From Mannheimia varigena (GTDB taxonomy: Bacteria > Pseudomonadota > Gammaproteobacteria > Enterobacterales > Pasteurellaceae), in contig NZ_CP016226.1 in NCBI RefSeq assembly GCF_013377235.1, positions 1,798,001 through 1,862,000 on the forward strand: DNA of 64,000 nt, in the 5' to 3' direction. The translations under genes and the position numbers were made by a program. How positions within the stretch are numbered: the stretch's first letter is position 1; the number at the start of each line of letters is the position of its first letter. Below are positions 38,859 to 46,722 of this stretch, in pieces. The notes under the pieces were generated by a model, which was not told where the DNA came from, did no database searches, and worked only from the letters and a program-made list of their open reading frames with translations.

Positions 38859-39822
38859 CTGCTGTAATCTGCTTCATTTTTTTAGAATAATCGGTACTAC
38901 GTTTGTTAAAGAAATCTGTTTCTTTAGTAGAAAGAATTTCAATATCAAACCACTCAGTTTCTTTTAACAATTCAGGATCGATATTATGAGGTGGTTCTAA
39001 CCCTAAAATACTCAACGAATTGTTGTAACGGTTTTTAATATAGTTTTCTACCGTTGCTTTGGTGATAAAGCTTAAATCACCCTCTTCAAAAATCCAGTCT
39101 AAGATCCCTTTTTCTGCCTCAAATGCTTGAGTAGCAAGAGTTTCTAAGTCTCTAAAGAATTCCGGCGTGAAAAGTTCACTGTGTTCATCACGCAAGATTT
39201 CGTATAACGCAATACCAAATTTTCCGTGAATTTCTTCTTCTTTAGAGGTCGCTTCAACCGCATTTGAAATCCCTTTAAACAGGTTTTTATGCTTGTTGAA
39301 TGACATCATAATAATGAACTGACCGAATAACGAAATATGTTCAACGAATAAAGAGAACAACACGAGAGAGAGTACAAATTCACCTTTACCCGCGTCTTTA
39401 TCTTTCATAAAACTTTCCATATAACGAATACGGTTCATTAATGGTTCAATTTCGTGAATTTGGCTAAACATTTCATTTAAGCCGAGCTTTTCCAATAAGA
39501 ATGAATACGCATCTTTATGGCGTACTTCACTTTCGGCGAAAGTACCACCCACATCGTCCATTTCCGGTTTTGGGAAATAGCGATATAACTCACCCCAGAA
39601 ACGTTTTACATTCACTTCTACTTGCGAAATAGCAAGCATTGCACGGGTTAAAACGTGGCGTTCGTGATCGTTAATGGTAGTGCGATAATCTTGAATATCG
39701 CCGGTAAAGTTAAACTCGGTGTGTAACCAATAAGAATGGCGGATAGCATCTTTAAACTCAAGAAGCTCAGGATATTCATACGGCTTAATATTTAAGCGTT
39801 TTTGGAAAAGGTTTCTAGACAT
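38845..39822 (-). CDS. nrdB: Class I ribonucleotide reductase, small subunit
   Basis: Metallocofactor subunit of 325 residues. Probable ligands are E69, E99, H102, E161, E196 and H199 (motifs EVRH and EEIH), with a tyrosine at 106 in the place of the radical tyrosine (H-K-D-A-Y). The first ligand is Glu where E. coli has Asp, a feature also seen in class Ic enzymes, but the tyrosine is kept. It has no N-terminal ATP cone. The gene precedes nrdA in the operon (order nrdB-nrdA, the reverse of E. coli), behind a promoter with NrdR-like boxes. Confidence 0.92.
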   Translation of the reverse strand: MSRNLFQKRLNIKPYEYPELLEFKDAIRHSYWLHTEFNFTGDIQDYRTTINDHERHVLTRAMLAISQVEVNVKRFWGELYRYFPKPEMDDVGGTFAESEVRHKDAYSFLLEKLGLNEMFSQIHEIEPLMNRIRYMESFMKDKDAGKGEFVLSLVLFSLFVEHISLFGQFIIMMSFNKHKNLFKGISNAVEATSKEEEIHGKFGIALYEILRDEHSELFTPEFFRDLETLATQAFEAEKGILDWIFEEGDLSFITKATVENYIKNRYNNSLSILGLEPPHNIDPELLKETEWFDIEILSTKETDFFNKRSTDYSKKMKQITADDLF

Positions 39823-39972
39823 ATTCTTAGGCTCTATTTTAAAGTTGGACTCTAAATCTGAGAGATGATTGTATGCAAAAAAAGTTTTAAGACAAGTCTT
39901 GACAATTTACCTTTTTAAACTGTTTTGATTAGATAATTGATTTATAAAGGAAAAATAATTTTGTAAATTTTT

Positions 39973-40023
39973 ACTTCAATATATTGTGCTTAAGGTTGGT
40001 ATCAACCACTATATATTGTGATT
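39973..40023 (-). promoter_or_regulatory. nrdBA promoter with paired NrdR-like boxes
   Basis: ATATATTGTG occurs at 39979 and again at 40011, exactly 32 bases apart, each within a sequence close to the NrdR consensus (ACACTATATATAGTGT type); CACTATATATTGTG at 40007 is the better copy. Minus-strand hexamers TTGATA (40000-40005) and TATATT (39978-39983) with a 16-base spacer lie between and within the boxes, so a repressor bound at both would cover the promoter. Confidence 0.7.
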
Positions 40024-40122
40024 TTGTTTGTTCTAAAATTGCACGGCTAAATTCAGTAAGCCTTGATAAAACTATGTTTAGCCGCATTTTTAGAGTATTA
40101 TACTGGTCTGATTTTATGAGCT

Positions 40123-40168
40123 ACAAGCGGTCGTCTTTTTGCAAATTTTTACATTTTTTTAACCGCTT
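40123..40168. repeat. Uptake-sequence pair upstream of dusA
   Basis: ACAAGCGGTC at 40123 and AACCGCTT at 40161 in opposite orientation; the pair ends 13 bases before the dusA start. The rest of the nrdB-dusA gap (39823-40180) holds the NrdR-type promoter and A/T-rich sequence. Confidence 0.6.
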
Positions 40169-40180
40169 TATTTTGATTTT

Positions 40181-41158
40181 ATGAATACGAATACTCAACA
40201 ATTTTATCGAGGGCGTTTCTCTGTTGCACCAATGTTAGATTGGACAACCTGCCACTGCCGCTATTTTCATCGTCAATTTAGCAAAAATGCCTTGCTTTAT
40301 ACGGAAATGATTACAGCTCCGGCGATCATTCACGCTAAATATGATTTGCTGGAATATGATCCAAGTGAAAATCCTGTTGCATTGCAATTAGGTGGAAGCG
40401 ATCCTACTCAGCTTGCTCATTGTGCTAAATTGGTGGAAGAGAGAGGTTATACGGAAGTTAATTTAAATGTGGGCTGCCCGTCTGATCGTGTGCAAAACGG
40501 AATGTTTGGGGCTTGTTTAATGGCAAAAGCTGATTTGGTGGCTGATTGCATTAAAGCGATGCAAGATGCAGTAGACATTCCTGTTACTGTTAAGCACCGT
40601 ATCGGGATTGACGAACTGGATAGCTATGAATTTTTGTGTGATTTTATCGAAAAAGTGCAGCCATACAGCAATGATTTTATCGTCCACGCCCGCAAAGCGT
40701 GGCTTACGGGGTTAAGCCCTAAGGAAAATCGTGAAATTCCACCTTTGGATTATGACCGAGTTTACCAACTTAAGAGAGATTTTCCACATTTAAAAATTAC
40801 TATTAATGGTGGCATTAAAACCATTGACGAAATCAAACATCACCTACAATTTGTTGATGGTGTGATGGTGGGGCGTGAGGCTTATCAAAATCCGTCCCTA
40901 TTAGGCGAAATCGACTCGCAAATTTTTAACGAAAATCGACCGCTTGTAACAGCGAAAGAGGCGGTGGAAAAGATGTTTCCTTACATTGAACGAGAGCTGG
41001 CAAAAGGTGTCTATTTAAATCATATTGTTCGCCATATGCTTGGGGCATTTCAAAATTGTAAAGGGGCGAGACAATGGCGTCGTCATTTAAGTGAAAATGC
41101 CACTAAACAAGGGGCTGGCGTAGAAGTAGTAGAGCAAGCTCTGGCATTTATCGGCTAA
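40181..41158 (+). CDS. dusA: DusA, tRNA-dihydrouridine 20/20a synthase
   Basis: 325-residue flavoenzyme that reduces uridines in the tRNA D loop. Start SVAPMLDWTTCHCRYFHR and the catalytic cysteine in NVGCPSDRVQNG are hallmarks, with the DusA-specific HARKAWLTGLSPKENRE. FMN-binding residues occur in NGGI and VGREAYQNP. It is followed by a small membrane protein gene 32 bases on. No strong ribosome site is visible upstream of the ATG. Confidence 0.93.
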   Translation: MNTNTQQFYRGRFSVAPMLDWTTCHCRYFHRQFSKNALLYTEMITAPAIIHAKYDLLEYDPSENPVALQLGGSDPTQLAHCAKLVEERGYTEVNLNVGCPSDRVQNGMFGACLMAKADLVADCIKAMQDAVDIPVTVKHRIGIDELDSYEFLCDFIEKVQPYSNDFIVHARKAWLTGLSPKENREIPPLDYDRVYQLKRDFPHLKITINGGIKTIDEIKHHLQFVDGVMVGREAYQNPSLLGEIDSQIFNENRPLVTAKEAVEKMFPYIERELAKGVYLNHIVRHMLGAFQNCKGARQWRRHLSENATKQGAGVEVVEQALAFIG

Positions 41159-41190
41159 TGTTTAAGGATTAGAGATTTAAGGAGAAAGTT

Positions 41191-41697
41191 ATGGCAGATC
41201 CGCATATCAAATCGCCAATGGATTTTTGGGATTATTTAACTGTCATTGTTTATCGTAGCGGTTTTGTATTAGCCACATTAATGCTGTTTTTGCTGCCTTA
41301 TTATACATCAACGGTTCTTGTTGGCTTATTAGTAGCTGGCACAATGCTGGCATCATCTTTACACCTTTATGACAAAACATTCCGCCTGATTTTTCAATTT
41401 TCAGCGTGGTTAGGGCTGCTTTTCTATATCTTTAATTTTCCACTGTTAGCTTTAGGGGCGATGCTATTAGTGATTGGTGGATTAAGTTATAAGGAATATT
41501 TCTGTTTTAGAGTATTTGGCTTAAATTTCCAACCGATTCTAGTTGCTATTTTATGGGGAGCATTTGCGTTGGAATGGACTTTACTCGTTCAAATTCTAAG
41601 CGTGATTTGTGGCTTGTTACTTTTAGTGTTAAGTATTCAAAAATGGCGAATGCCGCTACATTTTGATATTGGTGATAAAACCAAATATCAGGTGTAA
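41191..41697 (+). CDS. Membrane protein, probable DUF2301 family
   Basis: 168-residue protein with four to five hydrophobic helices, starting after a polar DPHIKSPMDFWDY segment. The KEYFCFRVFGLNFQP segment between helices recalls the uncharacterised DUF2301 membrane family, but this is recognition by eye. AAGGAGAAAGTT lies before the ATG. It may be in the dusA transcript and precedes a lipoprotein gene by 27 bases. Confidence 0.75.
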   Translation: MADPHIKSPMDFWDYLTVIVYRSGFVLATLMLFLLPYYTSTVLVGLLVAGTMLASSLHLYDKTFRLIFQFSAWLGLLFYIFNFPLLALGAMLLVIGGLSYKEYFCFRVFGLNFQPILVAILWGAFALEWTLLVQILSVICGLLLLVLSIQKWRMPLHFDIGDKTKYQV

Positions 41698-41724
41698 TTT
41701 TTATATTATTTTATCGGAATTTTT

Positions 41725-42189
41725 ATGCAAAAATTTAAAATTGCCTTAGTGGCAACAATGATTATGGGGTTATTTGCTTGTACGCCATCACAATCACCCA
41801 AAATAACACAACATAAGCCACAAGTAGGCTATTTAAAAGAGAATATCAGCCAAACTGAACTTAATAATCCGAAAAATTATAAACGCTATAGCTATTACTG
41901 TAAGAATTTTGCGACAGGTGGCAGTTCTTATTTAGCAACTTATTTTCCACTTTGGTCTGAGAGCCGTAAGCAAGAGAATTTTGGGATCTATTTCCAACTT
42001 GATGGTGGAAAACCGTATCCGTTCGACCATATTGCGAATATTAATTTAAATGCCAGAGGTACGAAATTTGAAGTGCGTTATCGTTCTTATCAGCCAATTG
42101 AGGGCGGTTATGTAGAATTAATGGCAAGAGAGTTTAAATCGGTTTATTACAAACATAATCTACCTTGGCTGGAGTGTCGGGAAGGTTAG
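41725..42189 (+). CDS. Lipoprotein of unknown function
   Basis: 154-residue protein with signal peptide KFKIALVATMIMG and lipobox LFAC, so it is lipidated at the cysteine and probably placed in the outer membrane (residues after Cys are Thr-Pro, not Asp). The mature part is basic and tyrosine-rich, with a pair of cysteines (YYCKN and WLECRE) that may form a disulfide. I do not recognise the family. It ends at a terminator. Confidence 0.78.
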   Translation: MQKFKIALVATMIMGLFACTPSQSPKITQHKPQVGYLKENISQTELNNPKNYKRYSYYCKNFATGGSSYLATYFPLWSESRKQENFGIYFQLDGGKPYPFDHIANINLNARGTKFEVRYRSYQPIEGGYVELMAREFKSVYYKHNLPWLECREG

Positions 42190-42202
42190 TTGAGAATAAA
42201 AA

Positions 42203-42238
42203 CGGCTAGAAATTTAAATTCTAGCCACTTTTTATTGA
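42203..42238 (+). terminator. Terminator after the lipoprotein gene
   Basis: Arms GGCTAGAA and TTCTAGCC around TTTAAA, followed by ACTTTTTATT. It converges on leuD and may serve both strands. Confidence 0.82.
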
Positions 42239-42241
42239 GAC

Positions 42242-42844
42242 TTAGCGTAAAAACGCTGGGATATTTTTCTCGTAAGCGGCAATCGCTGCTTCGTGTTGGA
42301 GGGTTAAGCCGATATTATCTAAACCGTTTAACAAACAGTGGCGGCGGAATTCGTCTAGCTCAAAGGTGTAAACTTTTTCGCCCACGGTGACTGTCATCGC
42401 TTCTAAATCCACGTGGATTTGTTTGCCTTCGTTCGCCCACACCCATTGGAAGATCTCTTCCACTTCCTCCTCGGTTAATTTGATTGGAAGCATATGGTTG
42501 TTAAGGCTGTTGTTGTAGAAAATATCCGCAAAACTTGGGGCGATCATCACTTTAAAGCCGTAATCTGCCAACGCCCACGGAGCGTGTTCACGAGAAGATC
42601 CGCAGCCTAAATTTTTACGAGCAAGCAAAATGGTTGCTCCTTGATATTGCGGGAAATTCAACACAAAATCAGGGTTTGGCTGGGTTTCTTCTGCATCTAA
42701 ATAACGCCATTCGTGGAAAAGGTGTTTACCAAAGCCCACACGGGTAATTGCTTGTAAAAACTGTTTTGGAATGATTGCATCAGTGTCTACGTTCGCTGCA
42801 TCAAGAGGAACGACTAAGCCTGAATGTTGTTTAATACCTGCCAT
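42242..42844 (-). CDS. leuD: LeuD, isopropylmalate isomerase small subunit
   Basis: 200-residue small subunit of isopropylmalate isomerase, which converts 2- to 3-isopropylmalate in leucine synthesis. The swivelling-domain motifs DAIIPKQFL, NFPQYQGATILLARKNLGCGSSREHAPWAL are intact. It follows leuC by 12 bases in one operon. Confidence 0.95.
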   Translation of the reverse strand: MAGIKQHSGLVVPLDAANVDTDAIIPKQFLQAITRVGFGKHLFHEWRYLDAEETQPNPDFVLNFPQYQGATILLARKNLGCGSSREHAPWALADYGFKVMIAPSFADIFYNNSLNNHMLPIKLTEEEVEEIFQWVWANEGKQIHVDLEAMTVTVGEKVYTFELDEFRRHCLLNGLDNIGLTLQHEAAIAAYEKNIPAFLR

Positions 42845-42856
42845 TTTTTATACCTC

Positions 42857-44275
42857 TTATGCGTTTAATGAAACATTACGAATATCAACAAATTTGCCAA
42901 ATACCGCGGCAGCTGCTGCCATCGCAGGACTGACTAAGTGGGTACGACCGTTACGTCCTTGACGCCCTTCAAAGTTACGGTTAGAAGTGGAGGCACAACG
43001 CTCCCATTCGCCTAAAATGTCATCGTTCATACCTAAACACATTGAGCAGCCCGGGTTACGCCATTCTGCACCGGCTTCGATAAAGATTTTGTCCAAGCCC
43101 TCTTTTTCCGCTTGCTCTTTTACCAAGCCTGAACCCGGCACAACGAGAATACGTTTTACGTTATCTGCTTTTTTACGACCTTTCATTACTGCTGCCGCTG
43201 CACGCAAATCTTCGATACGGGCATTGGTACAAGAGCCGATAAACACTTGATCAACAGGCACATCTTTCATATCAGTATTTGGTTCTAAGCCGATGTACGC
43301 CAAGGCTTTTTCCGCTGAAGCACGAGTAACCGGATCTTCCATTTCTGCAGGGTTTGGAATCACATCGTTAATGCCGATAACTTGTCCTGGGTTAGTTCCC
43401 CAGGTGACTTGTGGAGCAATCTCTTTCGCTTCTAAAATCACTTCTGCATCGTACACCGCACCTTCGTCTGTTTTGAGGGTTTTCCAGTATTCGATAGCAT
43501 CGTCCCAATCCTTGCCTTTCGGTGCATTTGGACGATCTTTTAAGTAGGCAAAGGTAGTTTCATCAGGGGCAACAATACCGGCTTTTGCACCGAACTCAAT
43601 CGCCATATTACATACCGTCATTCGTCCTTCCATTGAGAGATCACGAATGGCTTCGCCACAAAATTCCACCACATAGCCGGTACCGCCTGCCATTGTGGTT
43701 TTGCCGATAATCGCAAGCACGATGTCTTTTGCGGTAATGCCTGTGTTCACTTTGCCACGCACTTCCACTTTCATACTTTTCGCACGAGCTTGTTTTAAGG
43801 TTTGGGTCGCTAAAACGTGCTCTACTTCAGAAGTACCGATACCAAACGCCAACGCACCAAAAGCCCCGTGGGTGGCAGTGTGAGAGTCACCACATACAAT
43901 GGTCATTCCCGGTAGGGTTAAGCCTTGTTCCGGCCCCATTACGTGCACAATACCTTGTTGTTTTTTGGTGATGTCGAATAACGAAATGCCGTTTTCTTCG
44001 CAGTTTTTGGCAAGCTCTAATACTTGCACTTTCGCTTGTCCTTCCAGTTTTTGCACATCACGCACTTGAGTAGAAATACTGTGGTCCATCGTACCGAATG
44101 TTTTACCCACTTGGCGAACCTGACGCCCAGCCACACGCAAACCGTCAAAGGCTTGAGGGCTGGTTACTTCGTGAATTAAGTGGCGGTTGATATAGATAAT
44201 CGGCGTTTCGCCCTCGGCTTCATATACCACGTGGGAGTCGAATAGTTTTTGATATAGTGTTTTGGCTTGTTGCAT
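42857..44275 (-). CDS. leuC: LeuC, isopropylmalate isomerase large subunit
   Basis: 472-residue aconitase-family subunit that carries a [4Fe-4S] cluster. Cluster cysteines appear in GSCTNARIEDL and NPGCSMCLGMN. The ATG at 44275 gives the family start (QQAKTLYQKLFDSHVVYEAE). An upstream TTG at 44311 would add 12 residues with no family support. leuA and leuB are not next to it in this window, so the leucine genes are at least partly dispersed. Its upstream gap carries an uptake-sequence pair. Confidence 0.95.
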   Translation of the reverse strand: MQQAKTLYQKLFDSHVVYEAEGETPIIYINRHLIHEVTSPQAFDGLRVAGRQVRQVGKTFGTMDHSISTQVRDVQKLEGQAKVQVLELAKNCEENGISLFDITKKQQGIVHVMGPEQGLTLPGMTIVCGDSHTATHGAFGALAFGIGTSEVEHVLATQTLKQARAKSMKVEVRGKVNTGITAKDIVLAIIGKTTMAGGTGYVVEFCGEAIRDLSMEGRMTVCNMAIEFGAKAGIVAPDETTFAYLKDRPNAPKGKDWDDAIEYWKTLKTDEGAVYDAEVILEAKEIAPQVTWGTNPGQVIGINDVIPNPAEMEDPVTRASAEKALAYIGLEPNTDMKDVPVDQVFIGSCTNARIEDLRAAAAVMKGRKKADNVKRILVVPGSGLVKEQAEKEGLDKIFIEAGAEWRNPGCSMCLGMNDDILGEWERCASTSNRNFEGRQGRNGRTHLVSPAMAAAAAVFGKFVDIRNVSLNA

Positions 44276-44704
44276 AAAATGTTCCAACTCGAAAGGTAAT
44301 TTTGTACTCAAGCGGTTAGATTTGTAAAAAATTTTGCAAAACTGACCGCTTGTTAATGATGGATATGAATATAACGACTAAAAAAATGAAAGTAAAATAG
44401 TATTTTTACAGAAAATAAGGATTTTTATTCTGTTAAATCAAGCTAAAAATAGCTTTAACAATCAATGTTTAGCATATTATGCTAATTAATTGGGGTGTTA
44501 TAGAAAGTTATCTATTCATTACCCGAGTTTATAGAGCTATTTTCTTTGCTACTTTTTTAATCATTTTTTAAATTAAAAGGAGATATCTATCACACTTTTA
44601 AAAAAATTTTCTTGCAATCAAAATAATAATCCATAGACTTAAAAAAATTAATTTGAAAAACTGTAGTTGTAAATCGAGTGGTTATCTATAAATGGAGATT
44701 AAAT
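44276..44704. other. leuC-oppA divergent control region
   Basis: 429 bases, A/T-rich. It holds an inverted uptake-sequence pair (TCAAGCGGTT at 44308 and GACCGCTTGTT at 44344), a perfect palindrome TTAGCATA-T-TATGCTAA (44469-44485), and a weak plus-strand promoter TTGCAA (44612) / TAGACT (44634) about 65 bases before oppA. GGAG at 44694 is the oppA ribosome site. No gene is visible. Confidence 0.6.
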
Positions 44705-46339
44705 ATGCAGTCAAAATTCCCTCTTTCCGTATTAACAGCTTCATTAGTGTTAGGTTTGTCGGCAAATGTATTTGCAGCAAAAGTACCAGAAGGCACAACA
44801 CTTGCAGAGAAGCAAGATATTACTATTAACAATGGGGCTGAACCATCAAGTTTTGATCCGCATAAAATTGAGGGAGTACCAGAATCGCAAGTGGCTTATC
44901 AGTTATTTGAAGGCTTAGTAACTAAGGATTCAGACGGTAATCTCCAACCAGGTGTGGCGGAGTCTTGGGAAAGCACGCCAGATTACAAAATGTGGACATT
45001 TAAATTACGTAAAGATGCTAAATGGTCTAACGGCGAGCCGGTAACTGCTCACGATTTCGTCTTTTCTTGGCAGCGTTTAGTAAGTCCACTCACTGCTTCG
45101 CCTTACTCAAGCTACTTAACTTACCTCAATGTAGAAAACGCTCAAGATATTATTGACGGCAAGAAAAAACCAGAAGAATTGGCGGTGAAAGCTGTTGATG
45201 ATCACACTTTCCAAGTGCAATTAAGTCAGCCAGTTCCTTATGCGGCGGAGCTTGTTACGCACTCATCATTATTACCGGTAAATAAAAATGTTGTTGACAA
45301 ATACGGCGATGCGTGGGTGAAAAAAGGTAATTTAGTGGGTAATGGTGCTTATGTTTTAGCAGATCACGTTATTAATGAGAAAATCGTATTTGAACGCAAT
45401 AAAAATTATTGGAATGATAAAGAAAGCGTGATTAATAAAGCGACTTTCTTAGCAATTCCTAATGCGACAACTGATGTGGCTCGTTATCGTGCAGGTGATT
45501 TGGATATAACAAACTATGCTATTCCACCAGAGCAGTTCCCAACGCTTAAAAAAGAAATTCCAAATGAAGTATTTACAGCAAAAACACTTTCAACTTATTA
45601 CTACGAGTTCAACCACAAACGTGCTCCGTTTGATAATGTAAAAGTACGTGAAGCGTTAAACTTAGCATTAGACCGTACTATCATTACAGATAAAGTATTA
45701 GGTCAAGGACAAACCCCAACTTATGTATTTACACCAACCTATATTCACGAAGGGGAAAAAATCCAGCAACCAGCTTACTCAACAGAATCGATGGCGGATA
45801 GAAAAGCCAAAGCATTAAAATTGTTAGAAGAAGCGGGCTATAGCAAATCAAATCCGCTTAAATTTACCGTGCTTTATAATACTAACGATAACCACAAGAA
45901 AATTGCAATCGCAGTATCTTCTTTATGGAAACAAGGCACCGACGGCATTGTGGATGTGAAATTAGAAAATCAAGAGTGGAAAACCTTCTTAGATACTCGT
46001 CGTAATGCAAACTACGATGTATCTCGTGCAGGTTGGTCTGGCGATTATAACCAAGCAACGACTTTCGTGAACTATTTTTTATCAAATTCAAGTAACAATA
46101 CTGCATTCTATAAAAGCCAGGCGTATGATGATGCAGTGGCTGAGTCTTACAAAGTAACTGATGCAACTGGTCGAACAGCTGCTTATGCGAAAGCAGAAGA
46201 GCAGTTAGCTAAAGATTTTGCGATTATTCCGATTTACAACTATGTAAATCCACGCTTAGTGAAACCTTACGTGAAAGGCTATGAAGGAAAAGATCCACAA
46301 GATGATATTTTGCTTCGTAACTTATACATCGTGAAATAA
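44705..46339 (+). CDS. oppA: OppA-type periplasmic oligopeptide-binding protein
   Basis: 544-residue substrate-binding protein of the SBP_bac_5 family. Signal peptide with SVLTASLVLGLSANVFA, cut before AKVPEG, no lipobox. The body (NNGAEPSSFDPHKIEGVPES, and YEFNHKRAPFDNVKVREALNLALDR) matches OppA, which binds peptides of two to five residues and delivers them to OppBCDF. No opp permease or ATPase gene adjoins it, so it either uses a transporter encoded elsewhere or serves as an alternative receptor. It is a single-gene unit ending at a terminator. Confidence 0.92.
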   Translation: MQSKFPLSVLTASLVLGLSANVFAAKVPEGTTLAEKQDITINNGAEPSSFDPHKIEGVPESQVAYQLFEGLVTKDSDGNLQPGVAESWESTPDYKMWTFKLRKDAKWSNGEPVTAHDFVFSWQRLVSPLTASPYSSYLTYLNVENAQDIIDGKKKPEELAVKAVDDHTFQVQLSQPVPYAAELVTHSSLLPVNKNVVDKYGDAWVKKGNLVGNGAYVLADHVINEKIVFERNKNYWNDKESVINKATFLAIPNATTDVARYRAGDLDITNYAIPPEQFPTLKKEIPNEVFTAKTLSTYYYEFNHKRAPFDNVKVREALNLALDRTIITDKVLGQGQTPTYVFTPTYIHEGEKIQQPAYSTESMADRKAKALKLLEEAGYSKSNPLKFTVLYNTNDNHKKIAIAVSSLWKQGTDGIVDVKLENQEWKTFLDTRRNANYDVSRAGWSGDYNQATTFVNYFLSNSSNNTAFYKSQAYDDAVAESYKVTDATGRTAAYAKAEEQLAKDFAIIPIYNYVNPRLVKPYVKGYEGKDPQDDILLRNLYIVK

Positions 46340-46348
46340 TCCTCCTAA

Positions 46349-46381
46349 GGCTGTTTATGAAATAAACAGCCTTTCTTTTTG
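46349..46381 (+). terminator. Terminator after oppA
   Basis: Arms GGCTGTTTAT and ATAAACAGCC followed by TTTCTTTTT, ending ten bases before the acylphosphatase gene. Confidence 0.88.
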
Positions 46382-46390
46382 GGAGAACAG

Positions 46391-46663
46391 ATGACGATAA
46401 AACTATTTTCTATTTACGGACGAGTGCAAGGCGTTGCCTTTCGCTTTTTTACCCAGCAAACGGCAACGAAACTTGGTGTGAAAGGTTATGCTAAAAATCG
46501 TGAGGACGGCTCGGTGGAAGTGGTTGCCTCCGCAGACGATGAAATGCTTGAGAAATTTGCCCAATGGCTACACCAAGGTTCGCCGGCGGCAAAAGTGGAA
46601 CGGGTGATTGTGAGTGATTATCTTGGCTCGGAAAGTTTTGAACGGTTTGAGATTCGGAGGTAA
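46391..46663 (+). CDS. yccX: Acylphosphatase
   Basis: 90-residue enzyme that hydrolyses carboxyl-phosphate bonds. The signature GRVQGVAFRFFTQ carries the catalytic arginine and GYAKNREDGSVEV the catalytic asparagine (N in AKNR). Start ATG at 46391 with GGGAGAA upstream. An uptake-sequence pair follows. Confidence 0.93.
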   Translation: MTIKLFSIYGRVQGVAFRFFTQQTATKLGVKGYAKNREDGSVEVVASADDEMLEKFAQWLHQGSPAAKVERVIVSDYLGSESFERFEIRR

Positions 46664-46666
46664 ATA

Positions 46667-46711
46667 ACAAGCGGTCGCTTTTGTAAATTTTTTTGCAAAA
46701 ATGACCGCTTA
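46667..46711. repeat. Inverted uptake-sequence pair between yccX and pepN
   Basis: ACAAGCGGTC and GACCGCTTA in opposite orientation around T-rich sequence, between converging genes, where a terminator is expected. Confidence 0.62.
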
Positions 46712-46722
46712 TAATAAAGGGA

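Noticed and set aside
39984..40184. 66-codon open frame between nrdB and dusA
   Set aside because: It overlaps the NrdR-like promoter and the uptake-sequence pair, has no ribosome site and reads as random hydrophobic/aromatic sequence.
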